Positions 6,192 through 12,914 of a stretch of DNA of 63,038 bases are shown here, one piece after another (the first letter of the stretch is position 1; every line of letters starts with the position of its first letter). Made by a program: the position numbers and the translations under genes. The stretch is from Alicyclobacillus hesperidum (GTDB lineage Bacteria > Bacillota > Bacilli > Alicyclobacillales > Alicyclobacillaceae), in the NCBI RefSeq assembly GCF_900107035.1, contig NZ_FNOJ01000016.1:1-63038 (forward strand). The letters run 5' to 3'. The notes beneath the pieces are model-generated. The model saw only the letters and a list, made by a program, of their open reading frames with translations. It was not told the origin of the DNA and ran no database searches.

Positions 6192-6911
6192 ATGCCGAAC
6201 TTCATTATGATTCAAGGTGGTTTAGGTGCAGGTAAAACCCTTCTTGCATCACTTCTGGCTCAATATTGGCATTTAAAATCGGATGGTGAATTGACTTTAT
6301 ATGCAAATTATGAACTTCTAAACGCTCGCGTGTTTCATTCTCCTGAACAATGGATTGATGTAGCCGAAAGCCATGGATCCGCAATTATTTGGGATGAGGC
6401 GCAAACGCAATTTGATCGTAGGAATTGGCAAAGAAACACCTTTATGACACAAATATTCAATTACGCAAGGAAAATGCGCTGTGTACATGTATTCGTGAAC
6501 CCAGTTGGCACAAATCTGGACTCTCGAATTCTCGATTTTATCGAAGTGTTTATGCACGTTACGAAAAGTCAAGGACGTGGAATTAGAGTTGATATCTATG
6601 AATATCAAGACAAACGTTATGGTGATTGGGGCAGACCGTTGAAATCTCTGTGGATTCCATGGTGGAAAATTAGACAATGCTTTGCACTTCATTTATACAA
6701 TACCGACAGCATCCTATATCCGTTCCCAACTCCCAAAACGGAAGTCGCTCAAAATGCATTACTAAAACGTATTGCAGAAATGCAATATGAAATATCGGAA
6801 GTTGAGAGACAAAAAAGGAAAGTCATTAGTGGATGGATCCAACCGAGTGATCATTTTGAAGAAAAGCGTTCGATTGAAGGTGGAGAGATCGATCGCTCAT
6901 ATTTGGGGTGA
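6192..6911 (+). CDS. Zot/pI-like phage assembly ATPase
   Basis: A 239-residue P-loop ATPase. Walker A is GGLGAGKT (residues 9-16) and Walker B SAIIWDEAQ (63-71), followed by QFDRRNW and FNYARKMRCVHVFV, the arrangement of the Zot family (filamentous-phage pI) that drives virion extrusion through the membrane. ATG 6192 is the first in-frame ATG after the previous stop, with AAAGGGGGCG upstream. Unlike classical pI/Zot there is no obvious transmembrane segment or extracytoplasmic C-terminal domain. It may work with the tail-anchored proteins at 4449-5811. Family assignment is good; role is known from the family. Confidence 0.8.
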   Translation: MPNFIMIQGGLGAGKTLLASLLAQYWHLKSDGELTLYANYELLNARVFHSPEQWIDVAESHGSAIIWDEAQTQFDRRNWQRNTFMTQIFNYARKMRCVHVFVNPVGTNLDSRILDFIEVFMHVTKSQGRGIRVDIYEYQDKRYGDWGRPLKSLWIPWWKIRQCFALHLYNTDSILYPFPTPKTEVAQNALLKRIAEMQYEISEVERQKRKVISGWIQPSDHFEEKRSIEGGEIDRSYLG

Positions 6912-6918
6912 ATGTTCA

Positions 6919-8409
6919 ATGATTAAATCATTAAAAAATATTCCTTTATTCGTTTTATTTATAATGGTTTTCATGTTTTCTCCAGTCACATCTTATGCGT
7001 CGTCCATTCCCACACTCAGTGCGTCGATTAGTAGACAGACGAATCCTTACATTAATTTGACCTCAGTGAGTAAAACATATTGTTCACTGGTCACCTATAG
7101 CGGGTGGGACAGTTATGTTGGGGATACGCTATATTATGAGGATTTTGGATATAACGGAGAAGACTGGGGTAAATACTCGTATGTTATATCATCCGGGTCG
7201 TCCTCCTTTACCCCATGGTATAATCAGCAAACTGGATGGGGCGGATTCGTGGCTAATAATGAGCCGTTTACCATTGAAAATTCATCGGGAACTGTAATTG
7301 CTACAGGGGTATTCCTAATGTCTGGTAATCTTATACCACCATCTATCTCGTACTCTAATATGTCAAATAATTCCTTATCTATCGCGTGGAATACTGTGCC
7401 TAATGCAACCTCATATTCCATTGTTTTAAATGGAACAACCATTGCCACGAATGTTACTGCTTTGAGTTATACCGTGAATGGATTGAAGGTTGGAAACAAT
7501 ACTATAACTATAATTGCAACCAACACATCGACCGGAGCGACCTCTCAATCGTCGATCAATGTTAGTTCTCCCCCTGCGCCTCCTATGAATCTGTCTGCCA
7601 GTACAGGGACTGTATCAGGAGAGGTACAACTGTCGTGGAATTCAAGCCCCGGCGCCACTTCATACAACATATATAGAAATGGTGTCGAGGTAGCTAGTGG
7701 CGTCAAGGGGACAAGCTATACTGATGTTGGACTGAATAATGGTAATACGTATACTTACTATGTAACGGCATTTGCGGCGAGTGAATCTAGTCCATCCAAT
7801 ATTATTAAAGCTATACCTTCTGCCCCAGTCCTATCTGCCCCTACTAATGTGAATATCACGGGGAGTGGGAGTGGAACCGGCACGATTACATGGACACCAC
7901 CTCAAAACGCACCGAGTGGAGTGTCCTATACGATTTATCAAAATGGGGTACCAGTTGCTACGGTTACTGGAACGTCTTATACAATTGCTAATTATAATCC
8001 CAATGCCACATATACGGTGTCAGCTTCGGCACCGGGATATACTTCGTCGCAAGTTGTATCGCAATATTCTTCATTTAGTTTTGGAGCCACGCCCAAGGAC
8101 TTTGTAAGTACTATATTTATCATCATAGAGTCTTTAGCGGGATTTATCCTGCTTGGGATATGCATTTTCTTTATTCCACGGCTTATTGATCTATTAAGGG
8201 AAAGTAATTTTCTTCATACTATATTTTTTGATCGTATTTTGAGCAGTAAAAGGACAAATGAATTTGAGCGCAATTTAGGGTATGAAAGGAATTTAGTTTC
8301 TGATGTGGAATATAAACCAACAGAAACTGTGGATGGTGAAGAAATATCTAGTATTGAAACGTCCATATATAGCCATCCAATATCCAACATAACACCATAT
8401 CAAGAATAG
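6919..8409 (+). CDS. Secreted membrane-anchored FN3-like protein (pIII-like candidate)
   Basis: ATG 6919 with GGGGTG upstream gives a 496-residue protein with a signal peptide (cleavage after about Ala27). An N-terminal beta-rich domain (28-140) is followed by three fibronectin type III-like domains (about 141-216, 217-300, 302-385; SLSIAWNTVPNATSYSI, VQLSWNSSPGATSYNIYRNG, GTITWTPPQNAPSGVSYTIY), a membrane span (about 397-420) and an acidic cytoplasmic tail of about 75 residues. The span matches the 60-residue coat-like protein at 2788-2970. Several domains displayed outside on an anchor shared with a coat subunit is what an adsorption protein of a filamentous virion would need. The long tail is unusual for pIII. 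Confidence 0.7.
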   Translation: MIKSLKNIPLFVLFIMVFMFSPVTSYASSIPTLSASISRQTNPYINLTSVSKTYCSLVTYSGWDSYVGDTLYYEDFGYNGEDWGKYSYVISSGSSSFTPWYNQQTGWGGFVANNEPFTIENSSGTVIATGVFLMSGNLIPPSISYSNMSNNSLSIAWNTVPNATSYSIVLNGTTIATNVTALSYTVNGLKVGNNTITIIATNTSTGATSQSSINVSSPPAPPMNLSASTGTVSGEVQLSWNSSPGATSYNIYRNGVEVASGVKGTSYTDVGLNNGNTYTYYVTAFAASESSPSNIIKAIPSAPVLSAPTNVNITGSGSGTGTITWTPPQNAPSGVSYTIYQNGVPVATVTGTSYTIANYNPNATYTVSASAPGYTSSQVVSQYSSFSFGATPKDFVSTIFIIIESLAGFILLGICIFFIPRLIDLLRESNFLHTIFFDRILSSKRTNEFERNLGYERNLVSDVEYKPTETVDGEEISSIETSIYSHPISNITPYQE

Positions 8410-8421
8410 GGGGGATTATAA

Positions 8422-8760
8422 GTGCATGTCACAATAACGGAAACTGAAAAGGTGATGGAGAACGATCCACGGGGATTGTGGTATTTATATCCTTCTATCC
8501 CTCCTTTGGTTATGATGCGGAAATTGCGTAAGTTTTACGAGAACTTAGTTACGGCTTCCGTAGTGGATACTCTTAGAGCTTCGGGAAAAGTGGCCATAAG
8601 TCGTAATTTCTTTACTCAAAAGCGCCGATTGGAACTTGCAGAGCGTCGGATCAAGATTGGCCGGAGAGCATATTATGTGGTGGATCGGACTGATGTACCC
8701 AGACGTGCTCGTAAACTCCTTAGAGATGGATGGCCAATCGTCGAATATGAGGTAGAGTGA
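8422..8760 (+). CDS. Hypothetical basic protein of the element
   Basis: GTG 8422 with AGGGGGG upstream; 112 residues, strongly basic (many Arg/Lys in LRKFYENL, TQKRRLELAERRIKIGRRAYYV, RRARKLLRDGW). It could bind nucleic acid. Its stop abuts the start of the glycosyltransferase. No domain recognised. Confidence 0.5.
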   Translation: MHVTITETEKVMENDPRGLWYLYPSIPPLVMMRKLRKFYENLVTASVVDTLRASGKVAISRNFFTQKRRLELAERRIKIGRRAYYVVDRTDVPRRARKLLRDGWPIVEYEVE

Positions 8761-9915
8761 ATGACTAAACGATTTATTGAAGCTGTATCTCTGTATGCTA
8801 TTTCTAAAGCCATCATGCTTGCCGGTTCGATCCTTGCTTTAAAGAGCGCAGCTATTCCACTTTCAAAACTACTTTATTTTGCCGTTGTATATTCTTCCTA
8901 CCATGATGATGCGACATGGTATAGCGCGATTAGCTCATTTGGATACATACGGGAGGAAGCTCCATTTTGGCCGGGTTGGCCATTACTCGTTACCGGCGTC
9001 CATATACTGACCGGAACTTCAGTAGTAACAAGCGGGATTGTGTTGGCTAATTGTTTGCAAATAATCGATATCGGACTCATTTTGGAACTTTTCAGGAAGT
9101 TGTTAGGTAGTGAAACCGGAAAGATAGCAGGTATCCTTTGGGCTGTGTATCCTATGTCCGTGTTTCTCTCATCCGACTATACAGAGCCCCTGTTTATACT
9201 AGGTATGATCGGCACAATGCTTTTTTTGCATGACCGGAGATATTGGGAGGCTGGCATCTTCGCGGGTATAGCTACAATTACTCGGAACTCCGGGGTTTTA
9301 TTAGTAATCCCAATAGGATATTCAATATGGTCGGACTATAGAACACATGGCCGCGTGAGATTGAAGAGTTACCTTCCTTTCTTGTCCATTATTGTATCGT
9401 TTGTCGGATACTGCATATATCTTTGGTTCAAATTTGACTCTCCGGTTCTATGGTCAACCATGGAGAAGCTTTGGGGAAGGCAATTCGAGTGGCCTTGGAT
9501 AACGCTCATAAAGGGTGTATGGGTATTACCTCATGTTTGGCGATCCAGCGGTGGCTATGGACATGTCTATTATGCCCTCCAATACGGATCTGTATTTCTG
9601 GCACTCGCTTCTCTTCCAACTGTATGGAGGAGGTTGCCTCGGTCATGGTTTTGGTTGCTGATGGCTCAGATTGTGCTTCCGCTGTGTGATCCGGGTATTG
9701 GGGCGCAGGCAATCACTGGATATACAAAACATATAACAGACTACTTCTTTTCGTTTGATCGCTTCACACTTACGATGATCCCGGTATTCGCGGCGCTGGC
9801 TTTACGACTGCGCGAAATCAACTTTATCAAGCCCAAGTGGATATATACAGTCTATGCAACGGGCACAGCCTTGTGCACCAATGTAGCGCTGACGCTGCAT
9901 ATGTTTATTGGCTGA
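8761..9915 (+). CDS. Gpi18/PIG-V-like mannosyltransferase (GT-C membrane enzyme)
   Basis: A 384-residue polytopic membrane protein with about nine hydrophobic segments. Near residues 48-75 it carries DDATWYSAISSFGY ... FWPGWPLLV, and later SSDYTEPLFILG. These match the Asp-containing loop and Y-(S/T)-E-(S/P)-L-F motif of the Gpi18/PIG-V (COG5542) mannosyltransferases, which transfer mannose from polyprenyl-phosphate on the outer face. Starts directly after the previous stop. Paired with the DPM1-like donor synthase downstream. The acceptor may be virion proteins or host cell-wall glycans; not determinable here. Confidence 0.7.
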   Translation: MTKRFIEAVSLYAISKAIMLAGSILALKSAAIPLSKLLYFAVVYSSYHDDATWYSAISSFGYIREEAPFWPGWPLLVTGVHILTGTSVVTSGIVLANCLQIIDIGLILELFRKLLGSETGKIAGILWAVYPMSVFLSSDYTEPLFILGMIGTMLFLHDRRYWEAGIFAGIATITRNSGVLLVIPIGYSIWSDYRTHGRVRLKSYLPFLSIIVSFVGYCIYLWFKFDSPVLWSTMEKLWGRQFEWPWITLIKGVWVLPHVWRSSGGYGHVYYALQYGSVFLALASLPTVWRRLPRSWFWLLMAQIVLPLCDPGIGAQAITGYTKHITDYFFSFDRFTLTMIPVFAALALRLREINFIKPKWIYTVYATGTALCTNVALTLHMFIG

Positions 9916-9929
9916 TGGGAGAGATATAT

Positions 9930-11003
9930 ATGTCGGAAATAGATATCATTATTCCAACGAGGAACGAAAGTAGTAATATTGCCCCCTTGGTTCAACATAT
10001 TCACGATGCTCTCGGGAGTATAGGATACCATATCGTCTTCGTTGACGACTCTGATGATGGTACGCCGTTTATCATCCAGCGCGAAGCCGAACGAGATCCG
10101 CGCATAAAGCTGCTTCACCGCGAAGTCAATATGCGCAATGGATTAGCGGGTGCGGTCGTAGATGGATTCAAGTTATGCAGTGCGGAAGTTGTGGCGGTAA
10201 TGGACGGAGACCTGCAACATCCACCAACCGCCTTATCCGAAATGTTGAATCGAATAAAAAATGGTGCGGACATGGTGATCGCCTCTCGTTACATCAAAGA
10301 TGCATCCGATCAAGGATTGCGCGGAAGACGAAAGATCATGTCGCGATCCGCTCATTTATTTGCGCGTGTACTGATACCGCGTCTCCGCAGTCTTACAGAC
10401 TGTACAAGCGGCTTTTTTGCTTTCCGTGCAGACCGCATTGACAAATCGAAACTAAACCCGATTGGGTGGAAGATCATGATCGAAATACTTGTAAAGGGGG
10501 ACTTTTATCGAGTCGAGGAAATACCCATTCGGTTTGCCAGACGGCAGTTCGGCCAATCAAAATTGGCGTTTGCCGAACAGGTAAAGTTTATTCTACACAT
10601 TATACGTCTGAGTGTAATACTTAAATACTTGAAGTTTGCATGTACAGGCCTTCTGGGGACATTGATAAACCAGGTTATGCTTAGCGTTTTATTGCCAGCC
10701 ATGAATCCCATGGTTGCATCCCTAATAGCCTCATCTGTGTCGATGTTTTTTAATTTAGTTATAAACACACGCTGGACTTGGCAGAGCAATGTGAATAGTG
10801 GTTCTCAAGCAGCTATTTATATTGCTATATCGTTAGCGGGCATATTTAGCACTATGTCCATTTTTTCTATGCTCATTTATATGGGATGGACGCCCATGCT
10901 CGCACAATTTTTAGGTATAGTCATAACATCGTTAGGCACATTTTTTATGCACAATATCCTTACATTCGGAGGCAACAAAGATGTTAAAACGAGACAAGCA
11001 TAA
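9930..11003 (+). CDS. Polyprenyl-phosphate glycosyltransferase fused to GtrA membrane domain
   Basis: ATG 9930 with GGGAGAG at 9917-9923; 357 residues. An N-terminal GT2 domain like dolichol-phosphate mannose synthase (IIIPTRNESSNI at the start, MDGDLQHPPT near residue 91, FARRQFGQSKL near 205) is followed by a GtrA domain with four spans (about 235-350). DPM1-GtrA proteins load a sugar on polyprenyl phosphate and help flip it, supplying a GT-C enzyme such as the neighbour. Phages use gtr-type modules to alter the host surface. Confidence 0.8.
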   Translation: MSEIDIIIPTRNESSNIAPLVQHIHDALGSIGYHIVFVDDSDDGTPFIIQREAERDPRIKLLHREVNMRNGLAGAVVDGFKLCSAEVVAVMDGDLQHPPTALSEMLNRIKNGADMVIASRYIKDASDQGLRGRRKIMSRSAHLFARVLIPRLRSLTDCTSGFFAFRADRIDKSKLNPIGWKIMIEILVKGDFYRVEEIPIRFARRQFGQSKLAFAEQVKFILHIIRLSVILKYLKFACTGLLGTLINQVMLSVLLPAMNPMVASLIASSVSMFFNLVINTRWTWQSNVNSGSQAAIYIAISLAGIFSTMSIFSMLIYMGWTPMLAQFLGIVITSLGTFFMHNILTFGGNKDVKTRQA

Positions 11004-11223
11004 AAAAAGGCAGTCTATTATAGAAAAAAATTTACAGGAACTTGTTAGAAAGGGGTGGCTTTTTATCGATGGTGAACGCGATGGATTGCAGGTATATAAG
11101 CCAACTCAACATGGGCTCAAGTTAGCCGAAAAACGCTTGAAAAGTTTAGGTCTACACGTGGACAAACTTAATGATATTCAGGCCATAGACAAAAATCGAG
11201 TTGGAAATAGTACGCCTGAATAA
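10981..11223 (+). CDS. Small winged-helix-like protein
   Basis: ATG 10981 lies inside the end of the GT2-GtrA gene, with GGAGGC just upstream. An 80-residue basic protein; NLQELVRKGWLFIDGERDGLQVYKPTQHG resembles the recognition-wing part of MarR/PadR-like winged helices (hydrophobic L..GW..... wing ...Y.pT..G), but the protein is shorter than a full regulator. Last gene of the element; possible regulator. Confidence 0.45.
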   Translation: MLKRDKHKKRQSIIEKNLQELVRKGWLFIDGERDGLQVYKPTQHGLKLAEKRLKSLGLHVDKLNDIQAIDKNRVGNSTPE

Positions 11224-11364
11224 ACATCGGAATAGATTGATGAAAGTTCCTATTGGATTGTTCAACGGATACCGCATAAAGCCGCTCCCCATGATGTATT
11301 CGATTGGCTAGATCTGACATTCCAAATAAGATGTATCGCTCTGCCTACAGATTGTGAACTGTGG

Positions 11365-11673
11365 TCACTCAAGGTATCTTGCGAAGGCGAGCCACCACCA
11401 CCACCAGCCGCCATACCAGTAACCGTAACCCGGATAGCCCCAGCGTCCGTATGGGCGCGCATAAGGATAGCCGTAACCCCATTGCGCCAAGGTGACGTCC
11501 AGGCGGTCTTCGTCCGATCCTGATGCCAAGCCAACCGGAGCGTAGGAACGAGGAACCCGGACCAGCACGCCGTTCCCGGTCACTTGTTCGATCACGCCGC
11601 GATGTGTTCCCCAGGGCGTCTGAAAGCGTACCCACTGGCCGACGGCACGCTCGCACTGTGCACGCGTGCACAT
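11365..11673 (-). CDS. Gly/Tyr/Trp-rich small protein with KOW-like N-terminus
   Basis: ATG at 11673, preceded on the - strand by a perfect GAAAGGAGGT. The 102 residues begin with a small beta-barrel-like stretch (VRFQTPWGTHRGVIEQVTGNGVLVRVP) and end in a Gly/Tyr/Arg/Trp-rich segment containing five consecutive Trp (residues about 90-94). Such tails occur in short Bacillales spore or envelope proteins. Lies just downstream of a yjcZ-like gene. Function unknown. Confidence 0.6.
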   Translation of the reverse strand: MCTRAQCERAVGQWVRFQTPWGTHRGVIEQVTGNGVLVRVPRSYAPVGLASGSDEDRLDVTLAQWGYGYPYARPYGRWGYPGYGYWYGGWWWWWLAFARYLE

Positions 11674-11708
11674 AGCTTGTACCTCCTTTCTGTACCCTTT
11701 ATGAAAGT

Positions 11709-11737
11709 GGGCCGCCCGCCCCAATGGGCGGCGGCCC
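11709..11737 (-). repeat. GC-rich hairpin between the two small sporulation-type genes
   Basis: GGGCCGCCCGCCC pairs with GGGCGGCGGCCC with a single bulged C. No U-run on either strand, so it is more likely an mRNA stabiliser or processing site than a true terminator between the YjcZ gene and the Gly/Trp-rich gene. Confidence 0.4.
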
Positions 11738-11743
11738 TGGAAC

Positions 11744-11851
11744 TCAGTAGGCTGCGGCAGCACCGTAGCCCGGAACGAGCAGGAAGAACAGTACGAAGAT
11801 GATGAGGAACACGACAGCCCATTGCGTGTATCCGCCAAATACGCCGTACAT
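11744..11851 (-). CDS. YjcZ-family sporulation protein (35 aa)
   Basis: ATG at 11851 preceded by GAGGGGGTG on the - strand. MYGVFGGYTQWAVVFLIIFV continues as a hydrophobic span and ends VPGYGAAAAY. Short Tyr/Gly start plus one hydrophobic span ending in a Gly/Ala tail is the signature of YjcZ-type proteins, commonly annotated as sporulation proteins in Bacillales. Exact role unknown. Confidence 0.7.
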   Translation of the reverse strand: MYGVFGGYTQWAVVFLIIFVLFFLLVPGYGAAAAY

Positions 11852-12029
11852 GATGACACCCCCTCTTCGAATTTCTGGAGTATCCTACGCCCGTTTCGTC
11901 CCGAGTGGCTCAGACAGACGCCCGTATGCACGATGTGGCCTCAGTGGGTAGGAGAAGGGCGCTCTTGACACAGGCGGGCCGATGGCGGAGAGTGGTACAG
12001 GTTGATCCATGAAGTAGGAGGGATTGTCC

Positions 12030-12908
12030 ATGGAGCGTGCCTGGACGTTTGACGATATGGACATCGCGTTGGAGCATGGACTCGTGCAGGCTTATCGCGC
12101 CGGGAACGCTGAGGATACCTATTACAGCGCAGACCCTGCGCTTCTTGAGGACGCGCTGACCACAGTTGCGCTTGGCAAAAATCTGCTTCTGCGCGGACCC
12201 ACGGGCAGTGGCAAGACCCGACTCGCGGAATCCCTAGCCGCGCGCCTGAGGTTGCCGATGGAGTCCATCAACTGTTCGGTCGACCTTGATGCTGAAGCAC
12301 TTTTAGGTTTTAAGACACTTGCCGTCGAAGATGAGCAAAGCGTGATTCGCTATGTCGAGGGCCCTGTCGTACGTGCTATGCGTCGGGGCCACTTACTCTA
12401 CATTGATGAGATCAATATGGCACGGCCTGAGGCCTTGCCTATCCTAAACAGTGTTCTGGACTACCGCAGACAACTCAGCAATCCATTCACTGCCGAAACC
12501 ATTACAGCGCATCATCAATTTCGCGTGATCGCGGCCATCAACGAGGGGTATGTCGGCACTGCGCCGATGAACGAGGCACTCAAGAATCGCTTTGTGGTAG
12601 TCGATGTGCCTTACATCCAAGGGGCGAGCTTGGCGGCGCTGATCGAGCGCCAATCGGAGTTGCGCGACACGGATCAGATTCGCCTTTTCACCGACCTCTC
12701 AAGCGATCTGGTCGCCGCCGTGCGCACTGGCGAAGTGAGCGAGGAAGCTGCCTCAATTCGGGCTCTTCTCGATGCTTGCGATCTCGCTGCCCACATTCCG
12801 CCACTGCGAGCTGTTAGGCGCGCTATTGCGGCGAAACTCGACGATGAGCGGGAGCAAGATCTGGTGATGCAGCTTGCGGCAGGCTATTTCGGCGTGGATC
12901 GGGGATGA
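12030..12908 (+). CDS. MoxR-family AAA+ ATPase
   Basis: ATG 12030 with TAGGAGGG at 12015-12022 (a TTG lies upstream at 12024). 292 residues; Walker A GPTGSGKT (about 61-68), Walker B LLYIDEINMARPEALPILNS, sensor 1 VIAAINEG. MoxR ATPases act as chaperones that mature or remodel a target together with a VWA partner. The next gene, six bases downstream, is such a partner (NorQ/NorD- or CobS/CobT-like pairing). The substrate is not evident. Confidence 0.85.
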   Translation: MERAWTFDDMDIALEHGLVQAYRAGNAEDTYYSADPALLEDALTTVALGKNLLLRGPTGSGKTRLAESLAARLRLPMESINCSVDLDAEALLGFKTLAVEDEQSVIRYVEGPVVRAMRRGHLLYIDEINMARPEALPILNSVLDYRRQLSNPFTAETITAHHQFRVIAAINEGYVGTAPMNEALKNRFVVVDVPYIQGASLAALIERQSELRDTDQIRLFTDLSSDLVAAVRTGEVSEEAASIRALLDACDLAAHIPPLRAVRRAIAAKLDDEREQDLVMQLAAGYFGVDRG

Positions 12909-12914
12909 CGACGA

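Larger units (their letters stand above)
1..11223 (+). mobile_element. Partial cryptic filamentous-phage-like (inovirus-like) prophage
   Basis: Every gene from the left edge to 11223 lies on the + strand, mostly with stop/start overlaps or very short gaps, and the DNA is AT-richer than the chromosome that follows. The cluster holds a DnaD-like replication protein, a series of tiny single-span membrane proteins, a Zot/pI-type ATPase, two secreted proteins with signal peptides (one with FN3-like domains and a C-terminal anchor) and two glycosyltransferases. Filamentous phages encode coat, adsorption, membrane and assembly-ATPase genes in this order. The left end is outside the window. The right end is set by the last + strand gene; no attachment repeat or tRNA was found at 11224-11364. 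Prophage identity is inference; the Zot-like gene is the strongest anchor. Confidence 0.7.

Noticed and set aside
6772-6918. Longer N-terminal extension of the FN3 protein from an upstream start
   Set aside because: It overlaps the ATPase gene, and the ATG at 6919 gives a proper signal peptide and ribosome binding site.
11224-11364. Search for attachment site, tRNA or dif-like repeat at the right border of the element
   Set aside because: No tRNA fold, no dif-like palindrome and no repeat visible elsewhere in the window; the left border is outside.
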